DNA of 64,000 nt from Oscillospiraceae bacterium (GCA_021770845.1 JAETQF010000002.1:1-64000); one strand, 5' to 3'; positions 51,699 through 61,740 are shown, numbered from the stretch's first letter. Translations and numbers: made by a program. Notes: a model not told the origin generated them from the letters alone.

Positions 51699-54600
51699 AT
51701 GTTGACGCTGCTGTACGCCCGGGCGGGGCAGGATATCCGGGGGGAGCTGCTGGAGCGGATGGGGGCCTCCCCCGCCCGCCGCCGGCTGCTCATTGTGCCC
51801 GAGCAGTATTCCCACGAGAGCGAGCGGGCCATGTGCGCCGCCCTCCCCGCCGGGGCGCTGCTGGACTGCGAGGTGCTGTCCTTCACCCGGCTGGCGGGGC
51901 GGCTCACCGACGCCGCCGGGGGCGGGGCCGCCCCCATGCTGGACGGGGGCGGGCGGATGCTGCTGATGTACGCCGCCCTGGGCCGGGTGGCGGACGCTTT
52001 GAGCGCCTACCGCTCCCCGTCCCGGAAGCCCGCCTTCCTCACCGGCCTGCTGGCCACGGTGGACGAGTGCCGCGCCTACCGGGTGGAGCCGGAGGCCCTC
52101 ATGGCCGCCGGGGAGGAGCTGGGGGGCCGGCAGGGGGACAAGCTGCGGGATTTAGGGCTGATCTACGCCGCCTACCGGGCCCTGGAGGCGGAGGGACACG
52201 CCGACCCCCGGGGCCGCCTCGACCGGCTGGCCCGCCAGCTGGAGGAGACCCGGTGGGGGGCGGGTATGTCCTTCTACGTCTACGGCTTCACCGACTTCAC
52301 CCCCCAGGAGGAGGGGGTGCTGTCCGCCCTCATGGCCCAGGGGGAGCTCACCGCCGCCTTTGTGTGCGACCCCGGGGACGATCCGGCCGGCATCTTCCAG
52401 CCCGCCCTCCGGGCCGCCGGACGGCTGGAGCGGCTGGCGAAGGCCAATGCCGTTCCCGTCCGCCGGGAGACGCTGGCCCGCCCCCTGCCCCGCCACCCCT
52501 CCCTGGCCTTTTTGGAGGAGCGCCTGTTCGGCCCCCTGCCGGACAAGCCCTGGGAAGGAGAATGCGCCGTCACCCGGATCGCCGCCGGGGATCCCCGGCA
52601 GGAGGCGGAGTGGTGCGCGGCGGAGATCCTGCGCCTGCTGCGGGAGGAGGGCTACCGCTGCCGGGACATCGCCGTGTGCGCCCGGCGGATGGACGGCTTC
52701 GGGGAGCTCATTGACAGCGTGTTTGAGCGCTACGGGGTGCCGGTGTTCCGCTCCGCCATGGAGGACATTTTGGAGAAGCCGGTGCTGGCCCTGGTGACCT
52801 CCGCCCTGGCCGCGGCGGGGTCGGACTACCCCTACGAGGAGCTGTTCCGCTACCTGAAAACCGGGCTGACGGGGATCTCGGAGGAGGAGCGGGATCTGCT
52901 GGAGAACTACGTGCTCACCTGGGATCTGAAGGGATCGGCCTGGACGCGGAAAAAGCCCTGGGAGATGCACCCGGAGGGCTACGGCCGGGAGTTTTCCGAG
53001 GAGGACAGGGCCCATGTGGCCTGGCTGGACGGCCTGCGCCGCCGGGTCATCGCCCCCCTGGAGGGGCTGCGGAAGAACCCGGACAAGACGGGGCGGGGAC
53101 GGGCCCTGGCCCTGTACCAATTCTTAGAGGACATCGATCTGCCCACCCGGCTGGCCCAGCGGGCGGACGGGCTGGAGCGGCGGGGGGATCGGAACACCGC
53201 CGCCCAGTACCGCCAGCTGTGGGACATCCTGGTGGGGGGGCTGGAGCAGTGCGCCCTGCTGCTGGGGGACAGGGAGCTGGAGCTGGACGAGTTCTCCCGG
53301 CTGTTCTCCCTGGTGCTCAGCCAGTACGACGTGGGGGCCATCCCCGTCTCCCTGGACGCGGTGACGGTGGGGGACGCCCCCCGGATGGCCCACAAGGAGG
53401 TCAAGGCGCTGTTCCTCTTAGGCGCGGACAGCGGCTCCATCCCCGACTGCGCCCTGTCGCCGGGGCTGTTCACCGATCAGGATCGGGACGCGCTGGCGGC
53501 GATGGAGGTGGAGCTGGCCCCCCGGCAGGAGGACAAGCTGCGCCGGGAGATGACCATCGCCTATGAGACCTGCTGCCGCCCCTCGGAGCGGCTGTACGTC
53601 AGCTTTTCCGCCGGGACGGGGGACAACCGGAAAACCCCCTGCTTCCTGTGGGAGCGCATCGGGGCGCTGTTCCCGGAGGAGCCGGTGCGGGACGGGGCCG
53701 ACCCCCTGGCCCGCCTGTCCGCCCCGGACGCGGCGCTGGAGCTGGCGGGCCGGTATGACAACCTGGCGGCGGCGCTGAAGGAGATCCCCGGCCTGAGGGA
53801 GCGGGTGGCGCGCATCGAGAGCGCGGCGCTCTGGCGGCGGGGGCGGCTGTCCCGGGCGGCGGTGGACGCCCTGTTCGGGCCGGTGGTGCCCATGTCCGCC
53901 ACCAAGCTGGATCTGGTGAACTCCTGCCACTTCAACTATTTCCTGCGGTTCGGGCTGGACGCAAAGCCCCGGCAGCGGGCGGCCTTCCGGGCCACCGACT
54001 ACGGCACCTTCGTCCACGCCGTGTTGGAGGACACCCTCCGGGCGGCCCGGGAGGAGAACGTCCCCCTCAGCGACGGGGCGGCGGTGGAGCGGCTGTCCCG
54101 GGCGGCGGCGGATCGCTATGAGCGGGAGGTGCTGGCGGGGCTGGAGGGGGAGACGGCCCGGTTCCGCCACCTCTTTGCCCGGATGAAGCAGGCGGCGCTG
54201 GCGGTGGCCCGCAGCGTGTGCGCGGAGCTGGCCGTGTCCGACTTCACCCCCGCCGCCTTCGAGCTGGGCTTCGGCCCGGGCCGGGAGCTGCCCCCGGTGG
54301 AGGTGGAGCAGGGGGTGCGGCTGCGGCTGTCCGGCTTCGTGGATCGGGTGGATCAGTGGGAGCACAACGGGACGCGCTACCTCCGGGTGGTGGACTACAA
54401 GACGGGAAAAAAGAGCTTCGACTTCTCCGACGTGGAGGACGGCCGGGGGCTGCAGATGCTGCTCTACCTGTTCGCCCTCACCCGGGAGGGGGAGCGGGTG
54501 TTCGGCCCCGGGGCCATCGCCCCCGCCGGGGTGCTGTACGTACCCGCCCGGACGCCCCTGGTGGACGGCGAGCGGGGCATGACCGAGGAGGAGATCCAGG

Positions 54601-55001
54601 TAAGCCGGGACAGGCTGCTGCGGCGGCAGGGGCTGGTGCTGGACGATCCCGAGGTGCTGTCCGCCATGGAGCGCACGGCCGGGGGCTTCCGCTTCCTGCC
54701 CGTGGGGACGGGCCGGGGGGGCGGGGACGCCCTGGCCACCGGGGAGCAGCTGAACGCGCTGGACGGCTACATCACCGCCGCCCTGAAGCGGGCCGCCGGG
54801 GAGCTGGCGGCGGGCAACATCGACGCGGATCCCTATTGGCACAACGCGGACAAAAACCCCTGCCGCTGGTGCGACTACCGGGCGGCCTGCCACTTCGAGG
54901 AGGGCTGCGGGGACAGGCGGCGGTACCGCCGTGGGGTGCGGGCGGCGGAATTCTGGGCGTGGCTGGCCCAGCGGGAGGAGGGCGGACAGGATGGCCATTG
55001 A
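51699..55001 (+). CDS. addB: ATP-dependent nuclease subunit B (AddB), degenerate Walker A
   Basis: 1100 residues, normal size. The C-terminal nuclease domain shows GFVDRVDQ and VVDYKTGKK, and the iron-sulfur cysteines occur as NSCHFN plus CRWCDYRAAC. At the N terminus the usual GRxGSGKT P-loop is replaced by YARAGQDIRGEL, so Lys and Ser/Thr are absent. With AddA it resects double-strand breaks and loads RecA. The stop overlaps addA by 11 bp. Confidence 0.93.
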   Translation: MLTLLYARAGQDIRGELLERMGASPARRRLLIVPEQYSHESERAMCAALPAGALLDCEVLSFTRLAGRLTDAAGGGAAPMLDGGGRMLLMYAALGRVADALSAYRSPSRKPAFLTGLLATVDECRAYRVEPEALMAAGEELGGRQGDKLRDLGLIYAAYRALEAEGHADPRGRLDRLARQLEETRWGAGMSFYVYGFTDFTPQEEGVLSALMAQGELTAAFVCDPGDDPAGIFQPALRAAGRLERLAKANAVPVRRETLARPLPRHPSLAFLEERLFGPLPDKPWEGECAVTRIAAGDPRQEAEWCAAEILRLLREEGYRCRDIAVCARRMDGFGELIDSVFERYGVPVFRSAMEDILEKPVLALVTSALAAAGSDYPYEELFRYLKTGLTGISEEERDLLENYVLTWDLKGSAWTRKKPWEMHPEGYGREFSEEDRAHVAWLDGLRRRVIAPLEGLRKNPDKTGRGRALALYQFLEDIDLPTRLAQRADGLERRGDRNTAAQYRQLWDILVGGLEQCALLLGDRELELDEFSRLFSLVLSQYDVGAIPVSLDAVTVGDAPRMAHKEVKALFLLGADSGSIPDCALSPGLFTDQDRDALAAMEVELAPRQEDKLRREMTIAYETCCRPSERLYVSFSAGTGDNRKTPCFLWERIGALFPEEPVRDGADPLARLSAPDAALELAGRYDNLAAALKEIPGLRERVARIESAALWRRGRLSRAAVDALFGPVVPMSATKLDLVNSCHFNYFLRFGLDAKPRQRAAFRATDYGTFVHAVLEDTLRAAREENVPLSDGAAVERLSRAAADRYEREVLAGLEGETARFRHLFARMKQAALAVARSVCAELAVSDFTPAAFELGFGPGRELPPVEVEQGVRLRLSGFVDRVDQWEHNGTRYLRVVDYKTGKKSFDFSDVEDGRGLQMLLYLFALTREGERVFGPGAIAPAGVLYVPARTPLVDGERGMTEEEIQVSRDRLLRRQGLVLDDPEVLSAMERTAGGFRFLPVGTGRGGGDALATGEQLNALDGYITAALKRAAGELAAGNIDADPYWHNADKNPCRWCDYRAACHFEEGCGDRRRYRRGVRAAEFWAWLAQREEGGQDGH

Positions 55002-58000
55002 GCTGACAAGGGAACAGCGGGCGGCGGTGGACAACCGGGGGGGAAACCTGCTGGTGTCGGCGGCGGCGGGCTCGGGCAAGACCCGGGTGCTGGTGGAGCG
55101 GCTGATGGGCTGGGTGGAGCGGGGGGAGGACATTGACCGCTTCCTGGTGATCACCTTCACCAACGCCGCGGCGGCGGAGCTGCGGGATCGGATCTCGGCG
55201 GGCATACACGCCCGCCTGGCCCAAAAGCCCGGAGACCGGCACCTGCGGCGCAACGCCACCCTGGTGTACAAGGCCCCCATCTGCACCATTGACGCCTTCT
55301 GCCTGGACTTCCTGCGCCAGTGGGGCCACCTGGCGGACTTGGATCCCGACTTCCGCCTGTGCGACGAGGCCGAGGGGGACGAGCTGCGCCGGCAGGCCCT
55401 GGAGGAGGTGCTGGAGGGGCGGTACGCCAACATTGAAAACGACCCGGCCTTCGCCGCCCTGGTGGACGCCCTGGCGGGGGAGCGGGACGACCAGACCCTG
55501 GAGGACGTGATCCTGGACATCCACCGCCGGGTGCAGGCCCAGGCGGATCCGGCGGGCTGGCTGCGGTTGCGGAAGCGGGACTACCTCCTCCCCCCCGGCA
55601 TAGGCCCGGAGGACACCCCCTGGGGCCGGGCCCTGCTGGCAGACGCGGAGGAGCTGGCAGGCTACTGGCTGGGGGCGCTGTCCGCCCTCCGGGACGAGAT
55701 CGCCTGGGACGCCCTGCTGGACAAGAACTACGGCCCCACCCTGGAGGACACCATCGCAGGGCTGGAGGGGCTGCGGGACGCCCTGGGCCAGGGCTGGGAC
55801 GGGGCGGCTACCTGCTTCCCCATCCCCTTCCCCCGGCCGGGGCTGAAGCGGGGCGAGCACGACGAGGCCCTGAAGGCCCGGATGACCGCCCAGCGGGACG
55901 AGTGCAGGAAGCAACTGAAAAAGCTGGGGGAGCGGTTCGACGTGGGCGGGGACGAGGCCATGGAGGATCTGCGGGCCATGGGCCCCGCCATGGAGGCCCT
56001 GCTGGACGTGACGGCGGAGTTCGACCGGGCCTTTACCGCCCTGAAGGGTCGCCGCCGCCTCATCGACTTCGCCGACGGCGAGCACCTCACCGCCGCCCTG
56101 CTCACCGGGGAGGACGGCGCCCCCTCCCCCCTGGCCCGGGACGTGGGGCGGCAGTACCGGGAGATCATGGTGGATGAGTACCAGGACACCAACGCCGTGC
56201 AGAACGCCATCTTCGGGGCGCTGTCCAGCGGGGACAACCTGTTCCTGGTGGGGGACGTGAAGCAGTCCATCTACCGCTTCCGGCTGGCGGAGCCGGGGAT
56301 CTTCCTGCAAAAGTACGAGCAGTACCCCCGGTTGGAGGAGGCCGCCCCCGGCCAGGGGCGGAAGATCCTGCTGTCGGACAACTTCCGATCCCGGCCCGAG
56401 GTGCTCAGCGGGGTGAATTTCATCTTCCGGAACGTGATGACCCGGGCGGTGGGAGAGCTGGACTATACGGACGCGGAGGCCCTGCGGCCCGGACGGGCGG
56501 AGCTGACCCCCGACCCCCGGTACGCCGTGGAGCTGAACTGCGTGGATCTGTCCGCCCTGCCCGACCGGTCGGAGGAGGCCGGGGAGGAGGAGCAGCCGGA
56601 CAAGGATCTGCTCACCGCCCGGGCCGCCGCCCAGCGTGTCCGGGAGCTGCTGGCGTCGGGCCTGCCCGTGGGGGACAGGCCGGTGCGGCCGGAGGATATC
56701 GTCATCCTTCTGCGTTCCCCCGGCCCGGTGCTGCGGTACTACGCCGCCGCCCTGGACGAGCAGGGCGTCCCCTGGAGTGCCGAGGGAGGGCAGGAGTTTT
56801 TCGGCACCACCGAGATCTCGGTGGCCGTGGCCCTGCTCCAGGTGCTGGACAACCCCCGGCAGGACGTGGCCCTGCTGGCGGCGCTGCGCTCCCCCCTGTT
56901 CGACTTCCCCCCCGACCGGCTGGCGGCGCTGCGCACACTGGGGGAGGGCTCGGTGTACGACTGCCTGTGTGCCGGGGCGGAGCGGGGGGAGCAGGACTGC
57001 GCCCACTTCCTCTCCCTCCTGTCCGAGCTGCGGGAGCTGGCGGCGGAGGAGGGCAGCCACCGGCTGCTGTGGCGGCTCTACGGGCGGCTGGATATCCCCG
57101 CCGTGTTCGCCGCCCTGCCCGACGGGGAGCGGCGGCGGGCCAACCTGATGGCCCTGTACGACGAGGCCGCCCGGTTTGAGAGCGGGGGCCACCGGGGGCT
57201 GATGGCCTTCCTGCTCCACCTGAGCCGGATGGCGGAGAACGGCATCCCGGTGCCCGTCCCCAGCGGGGAGGGGGGCGGGGTGCGCCTGCTGTCCATCCAC
57301 CGCTCCAAGGGGCTGGAGTTCCCGGTGGTGCTGCTGTGCGGCCTGGACAGGCAGTTCAACGAGGCGGACGCCAAGGCCCCCATCCTGTTCCACCCGGAGC
57401 TGGGGCTGGGCCCCAAGCGGGTGGATCGCCAGCGGGGGCTGCGGTACACCACCATCGCCCGGGACGCCCTGGCCCTGCGGCTCCGGCGGGAGCTGCGCTC
57501 GGAGGAGCTGCGGCTGCTCTACGTGGCCATGACCCGGGCGGAGCACAAGCTGATTTTGTTTGCCGCCGTCAACGGCCGGGGCGGGCAGCTGGCGGCCCTG
57601 GCGGCCCAGGCCCAGTGCCCGCCGCCCCCCCGGCAGATGGCCTCCGCCCGCTCCATGGCGGAGTGGGTGCTCTCGCCGGCGCTGTGCCGGGGGGACAGCG
57701 CCCCCCTGTGGGCGGGGCTGGACGCCCCCCGTCCCCTGCCCCCGGCGGAGGAGGGCCTGCCCTGGGACATCCGGCTGCTGTCCGCCGGGGTCTTCCTGGC
57801 CCTTGAGGGGCTGGGGGCTGAGGAGACGGCCCGGGCCGGGGAGACCGCGCCCATCCGGCCGGAGCTGGGGGAGCGGCTGGGGTGGCGGTATCCCCATATG
57901 GCCTGCGCGGACATCCCCTCCAAGCTCACCGCCACCCAGCTCAAGGGCCGGGAGAAGGACAGCGAGGCGGCGGAACACGGGGTGGAGCTGTCCCCCGCCC

Positions 58001-58563
58001 CGCCCCAGACCGTCCTGCGCCGCCCGGTGTTCCAGGGGGAGCGGCCCCTCACCGCCACCCAGCGGGGCACCGCCCTGCATATGGTGATGCAGTACCTGAA
58101 CTATGACCGGACGGGCAGCTTTGCCGACATCGCCGACGAGATCACCCGGCTGGTGGAGGGCCAGTACATCACCCCCCAGCAGGGGAACGCGGTGAACCCG
58201 GCGGACATTCTGGCCTTCTTCCGGTCGGAGCTGGGCCTGCGGCTGCGGCGCTCCCCCCGGGTGGAGCGGGAGTTCAAATTCTCCCTGCTGTGCCCCGCGG
58301 CGGACTACTACCCCGGGGCCCCGGCGGGGGAGGAGGTGCTGCTCCAGGGGGTGGTGGACTGCTGGTTCGTGGAGGAGGACGGCAGGGCCACCGTGCTGGA
58401 CTTCAAGACCGACCGGGTGGGGCTGGAGCAGGCGGAGACCCGGGCAGAGGGCTACCGGCCCCAGCTGGAGGCGTACAGCCGGGCCCTGTCCCAGGCGGCG
58501 GGGGTGACGGTGGGCCGGAAGTGCCTGTGGTTTTTCAGCGTGGGGAAAGCGGTAGAAGTATAA
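54991..58563 (+). CDS. addA: ATP-dependent helicase/nuclease subunit A (AddA)
   Basis: 1190 residues from the ATG at 54991. UvrD-type helicase motifs are Q motif LTREQRAAVDN, Walker A SAAAGSGKTRVL, Walker B VDEYQDTN, VGDVKQSIYRFR, and motif VI LLYVAMTRAEHKL. The C-terminal nuclease has VVDCWFVEEDG and VLDFKTDR. It is the motor and one nuclease of AddAB. The start overlaps addB, so they are translated together. Confidence 0.95.
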   Translation: MAIELTREQRAAVDNRGGNLLVSAAAGSGKTRVLVERLMGWVERGEDIDRFLVITFTNAAAAELRDRISAGIHARLAQKPGDRHLRRNATLVYKAPICTIDAFCLDFLRQWGHLADLDPDFRLCDEAEGDELRRQALEEVLEGRYANIENDPAFAALVDALAGERDDQTLEDVILDIHRRVQAQADPAGWLRLRKRDYLLPPGIGPEDTPWGRALLADAEELAGYWLGALSALRDEIAWDALLDKNYGPTLEDTIAGLEGLRDALGQGWDGAATCFPIPFPRPGLKRGEHDEALKARMTAQRDECRKQLKKLGERFDVGGDEAMEDLRAMGPAMEALLDVTAEFDRAFTALKGRRRLIDFADGEHLTAALLTGEDGAPSPLARDVGRQYREIMVDEYQDTNAVQNAIFGALSSGDNLFLVGDVKQSIYRFRLAEPGIFLQKYEQYPRLEEAAPGQGRKILLSDNFRSRPEVLSGVNFIFRNVMTRAVGELDYTDAEALRPGRAELTPDPRYAVELNCVDLSALPDRSEEAGEEEQPDKDLLTARAAAQRVRELLASGLPVGDRPVRPEDIVILLRSPGPVLRYYAAALDEQGVPWSAEGGQEFFGTTEISVAVALLQVLDNPRQDVALLAALRSPLFDFPPDRLAALRTLGEGSVYDCLCAGAERGEQDCAHFLSLLSELRELAAEEGSHRLLWRLYGRLDIPAVFAALPDGERRRANLMALYDEAARFESGGHRGLMAFLLHLSRMAENGIPVPVPSGEGGGVRLLSIHRSKGLEFPVVLLCGLDRQFNEADAKAPILFHPELGLGPKRVDRQRGLRYTTIARDALALRLRRELRSEELRLLYVAMTRAEHKLILFAAVNGRGGQLAALAAQAQCPPPPRQMASARSMAEWVLSPALCRGDSAPLWAGLDAPRPLPPAEEGLPWDIRLLSAGVFLALEGLGAEETARAGETAPIRPELGERLGWRYPHMACADIPSKLTATQLKGREKDSEAAEHGVELSPAPPQTVLRRPVFQGERPLTATQRGTALHMVMQYLNYDRTGSFADIADEITRLVEGQYITPQQGNAVNPADILAFFRSELGLRLRRSPRVEREFKFSLLCPAADYYPGAPAGEEVLLQGVVDCWFVEEDGRATVLDFKTDRVGLEQAETRAEGYRPQLEAYSRALSQAAGVTVGRKCLWFFSVGKAVEV

Positions 58564-58573
58564 AAGAGACCCC

Positions 58574-58735
58574 ATAGCGCCGGAGTATCTGCGGAACACG
58601 GAGAAAACGCCCTGAGCTGGAAGCAATTAACGTCCGGATCAGGGCGGTTTCCGGCGCTTCGGGCCGCAGCGCACCTGGCTTCCTGTCCGGAGCTCAGGGG
58701 CCGGCGGGAAAAATGGCGGGCCGGGGCGATTTTTT
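58574..58735 (+). other. Structured non-coding stretch after addA, possible RNA with terminator
   Basis: GCGCCGGA and TCCGGCGC can close an outer stem, and AACGCCCTGA with TCAGGGCGGTT an inner one, leaving unpaired stretches of about 20 nt on the 5' side and in the loop. Further downstream CCGGC/GCCGG is followed by TTTTTT (58730-58735). No ORF fits. It may be only the addA 3' end. It matches no RNA family I can recall. Confidence 0.4.
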
Positions 58736-58736
58736 C

Positions 58737-58765
58737 TTGACACCAGCGCGTTAAAGCGTTATACT
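58737..58765 (+). promoter_or_regulatory. Promoter of the three-gene ABC importer
   Basis: TTGACA (58737-58742), 17 bp and TATACT (58760-58765). It follows directly on a T tract. Confidence 0.88.
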
Positions 58766-58853
58766 GTCAGGCGTGGGCCTCCGGGCCCGGCCTTTTGCCG
58801 TTGGCACTTTGGCGGCTAAAAGCAGTAAAGCAACCCAAATGGAGGAATTCAGA

Positions 58854-59882
58854 ATGAAAAAATTGTCCAAACTCACCGCGCTGCTGCTGGCGCTGACCAT
58901 GGCCCTGTCTCTGGCCGCCTGCTCCAACAACCCCGGCGCGGCCGATACCCAGCCAGCCGAGACCAAAGACTCCCAGGGCGAGCCCGCCGGCGACGGCAAG
59001 ACCTACACCGTGGGCATCTGCCAGCTGGCCCCCCATGAGGCGCTGGACGCCGCCACCCAGGGCTTCAAAGACGCCCTCGTCGAGAAGCTGGGCGAGGGCA
59101 ACGTGAAGTTCGAGGAGGGCAACGCCAGCGGCGACTCCAGCCTGTGCCCCACCATCATTGACGGCTTCGTGTCCAAGAAGGTGGATCTGATCCTGGCCAA
59201 CGCCACCGCCCCCCTCCAGGCCGCCGCCTCCGCCACCAGCACCATCCCCGTGCTGGGCACCTCCGTCACCGACTACGCCACCGCCCTGGAGATCAGCGAC
59301 TGGAACGGCACCGTGGGCACCAACGTGTCCGGCACCTCCGATCTGGCCCCCCTGGATCAGCAGGCCGCCATGATCCAGGAGATCTTCCCCGACGCCCAGA
59401 CCGTGGGCCTGCTCTACTGCTCCGGCGAGCCCAACTCCGCCTATCAGTGCGACGTGATCGAGGGCCACCTGAAGGGCATGGGCTACGAGGTCAAGCGGTT
59501 CGCCTTCAACGACACCAACGACGTGGCCTCCGTCACCCAGACCGCCTGCGAGGGCAGCGACGTGATCTATATCCCCACCGACAACACCGCCGCCGACAAC
59601 ACCGAGGCCATCGCCAATGTGGTGCTGCCCGCCAAGGTGCCCGTGGTGACCGGCGAGGAGGGCCTGTGCAGGGGCTGCGGCGTGGTGACGCTGACCATCA
59701 GCTATTACGACATCGGCCACATCGCCGGCGAGATGGCCTGCGACATCCTGGTGAACGGCGCGGACGTGTCCACCATGCCCGTCAAATCCGCCCCCCAGGT
59801 GGTGAAGAAGTACAACGCCGCCAACTGCGAGGCCCTGGGCATCACCGCCCCCGAGGGCTACGAGGCCATCGCGGCGGAGTGA
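58854..59882 (+). CDS. ABC transporter substrate-binding lipoprotein (TrpX/ABC_sub_bind type)
   Basis: 342 residues. The lipobox is LAAC (Cys22) after a signal peptide. The mature part TYTVGICQLAPHEALDAATQGFKDAL and IYIPTDNT...GVVTLTISYYDIGHIAGEMA are typical of the PF04392-like family, which includes tryptophan/tyrosine binding proteins. GGAGGAATTC precedes the ATG. No Trp T-box is visible. Substrate not determinable from sequence alone. Confidence 0.88.
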   Translation: MKKLSKLTALLLALTMALSLAACSNNPGAADTQPAETKDSQGEPAGDGKTYTVGICQLAPHEALDAATQGFKDALVEKLGEGNVKFEEGNASGDSSLCPTIIDGFVSKKVDLILANATAPLQAAASATSTIPVLGTSVTDYATALEISDWNGTVGTNVSGTSDLAPLDQQAAMIQEIFPDAQTVGLLYCSGEPNSAYQCDVIEGHLKGMGYEVKRFAFNDTNDVASVTQTACEGSDVIYIPTDNTAADNTEAIANVVLPAKVPVVTGEEGLCRGCGVVTLTISYYDIGHIAGEMACDILVNGADVSTMPVKSAPQVVKKYNAANCEALGITAPEGYEAIAAE

Positions 59883-59901
59883 CGCGACCGGAGGGATTTT
59901 C

Positions 59902-60855
59902 ATGGCTTTCCTGACTTCTCTGCTCAACTCCATGCCCGGGGCCGCGGCCCAGGGCCTCGCCTGGGGCGTGATGGCCATCGGCGTGTATATCACCTATAAA
60001 ATACTGGACGTGGCCGACCTGACGGTGGACGGATCCATCGGCACCGGGGCGGCGGTGTGCGTCCTGCTCACCCTCAACGGGGCGCCGGTGGGCGTGGCCA
60101 TGGCGTGCGCCGTGCTGGCGGGGCTGCTGGCGGGACTGGTCACCGGCCTGCTCCACACCGCCTGCGGCATCCCCGCCATCCTGTCCGGCATCCTGACCCA
60201 GCTGGCCCTGTACTCCATCAATCTTCGGATCATGGGCTGGGGCACCGGGGGCGGCAAGGCCAACCTGCCCATCAGCGTGGACAAGTACGGCCTGCTGGTG
60301 TCCGCCCGCTATGTGCGGGACCTGGCCCTGAACAACCCGCTGATCCCGCTGGCCGTCCTTCTGGCCGTGGTCATCGCCGTGCTGTACTGGTTCTTCGGCA
60401 CCGAGCTGGGCTGCGCCCTGCGGGCCACCGGCTCCAACGGCAATATGGCCCGGGCCCAGGGCATCAGCACCAACTGGTGCAAGGTGCTGGGGCTGATGGT
60501 GTCCAACGCCCTGGTGGCCCTGGCCGGGGCGCTGCTGGCCCAGTACCAGGGGTTTGCCGACGTGAACATGGGCCGGGGCGCCATCGTCATCGGCCTGGCC
60601 GCCGTCATCATCGGCGAGGTGCTGTTCTCCAGGGTGTTCCGCAACTTCGCGCTGAAGCTGCTGGCCTGCGCCATCGGCGCGGTGATCTACTACATCGTGA
60701 TCCAGTTTGTGCTGCGGCTGGGGCTGTCCACCGACGATCTGAAGCTGCTCACCGCCCTGGTGGTGGCCCTGTTCCTGGCGGTGCCCCACTGGAAGGGGCG
60801 GTACTTCGCCAAAAAGGTGATCCCCGCGGGAAAGGGGGGCGGCGCCCATGCTTGA
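59902..60855 (+). CDS. ABC transporter permease (TrpY-like)
   Basis: 317 residues with eight to ten membrane helices. DVADLTVDGSIGTGAAV near residue 35 and ELGCALRATGSNGNMARAQGIS are family features of the permeases paired with ABC_sub_bind proteins. It overlaps the ATPase gene by 8 bp. GGAGGG precedes the ATG. Confidence 0.9.
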   Translation: MAFLTSLLNSMPGAAAQGLAWGVMAIGVYITYKILDVADLTVDGSIGTGAAVCVLLTLNGAPVGVAMACAVLAGLLAGLVTGLLHTACGIPAILSGILTQLALYSINLRIMGWGTGGGKANLPISVDKYGLLVSARYVRDLALNNPLIPLAVLLAVVIAVLYWFFGTELGCALRATGSNGNMARAQGISTNWCKVLGLMVSNALVALAGALLAQYQGFADVNMGRGAIVIGLAAVIIGEVLFSRVFRNFALKLLACAIGAVIYYIVIQFVLRLGLSTDDLKLLTALVVALFLAVPHWKGRYFAKKVIPAGKGGGAHA

Positions 60856-61642
60856 CGTGCAGAACATCTACAAGACCTTCAACCCCGGCACCGTCAACGA
60901 AAAGACGGCGCTGAACGGGGTGTCCCTCACCCTGAACGACGGGGATTTCGTCACCGTCATCGGCGGCAACGGGGCGGGCAAGTCCACCCTGCTCAACGCG
61001 GTGGCGGGGGTGTGGCCGGTGGACTCCGGGCGGATCTCCATCGGCGGCACGGACGTGACCAAGCTGCCCGAGCACAAGCGGGCCAAGTATATCGGCCGGG
61101 TGTTCCAGGATCCCATGATGGGCACCGCCGCCACCATGCAGATTGAGGAGAACCTGGCCCTGGCCTCCCGCCGGGGACGGGGCCGCACCCTCCGCCCCGG
61201 CATCACCCGGGACGAGCGGGAGCACTACCGGGAGGTGCTCAAAATTCTGGATCTGGGGCTGGAGGATCGGCTCACCTCCAAGGTGGGGCTGCTGTCCGGC
61301 GGGCAGCGGCAGGCCCTGACCCTGCTGATGGCCACCCTGCAAAAGCCCGACCTGCTGCTGCTGGACGAGCACACCGCGGCGCTGGATCCCAAGACGGCGG
61401 CCAAGGTGCTGGAGGCCACCGAGCGCATCGTCCAGAAGGATCACCTCACCACCCTGATGATCACCCACAACATGAAGGACGCCATCGTCCACGGCAACCG
61501 GCTGATCATGATGTACGAGGGGCGCGTCGCCCTGGACATCGCCGGGGAGGACAAGAAGAAGCTCACCGTGGAGGATCTGCTGGCCCGGTTCGGCCAGGCC
61601 ACGGGATCCGACGAGGCGGACGACAAGCTGCTGCTGGGCTGA
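60848..61642 (+). CDS. ABC transporter ATP-binding protein (TrpZ-like)
   Basis: 264 residues. Walker A GGNGAGKST, Q-loop VFQDP, signature LSGGQRQALTLL, Walker B LLLLDEHTAALD and switch His in MITHNM are all present. It powers the upstream permease. The operon ends with a strong terminator. Confidence 0.93.
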   Translation: MLDVQNIYKTFNPGTVNEKTALNGVSLTLNDGDFVTVIGGNGAGKSTLLNAVAGVWPVDSGRISIGGTDVTKLPEHKRAKYIGRVFQDPMMGTAATMQIEENLALASRRGRGRTLRPGITRDEREHYREVLKILDLGLEDRLTSKVGLLSGGQRQALTLLMATLQKPDLLLLDEHTAALDPKTAAKVLEATERIVQKDHLTTLMITHNMKDAIVHGNRLIMMYEGRVALDIAGEDKKKLTVEDLLARFGQATGSDEADDKLLLG

Positions 61643-61650
61643 GTGATAAG

Positions 61651-61687
61651 AAAATCGGCGCATGGAAGATCCATGCGCCGATTTTTT
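61651..61687 (+). terminator. Terminator after the ABC importer operon
   Basis: A 15-bp perfect stem AAAATCGGCGCATGG/CCATGCGCCGATTTT followed by TT. Confidence 0.9.
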
Positions 61688-61708
61688 GCGCAATCTTGGA
61701 TAAATCCC

Positions 61709-61737
61709 TTGACAAACGCAGAGAATAAGCATATGCT
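61709..61737 (+). promoter_or_regulatory. Promoter of psuK-psuG
   Basis: TTGACA (61709-61714), 17 bp and TATGCT (61732-61737). Confidence 0.85.
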
Positions 61738-61740
61738 TAT
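61725..61740. promoter_or_regulatory. Palindromic operator over the psuK promoter
   Basis: ATAAGCATATGCTTAT is a perfect 16-bp palindrome that includes the -10. The first gene product has an N-terminal HTH, so autoregulation is plausible. Confidence 0.6.

Noticed and set aside
54772-58626. A 1284-codon minus-strand open frame opposite addA
   Set aside because: Same reason: GC-rich shadow of addA with no domain-like composition.
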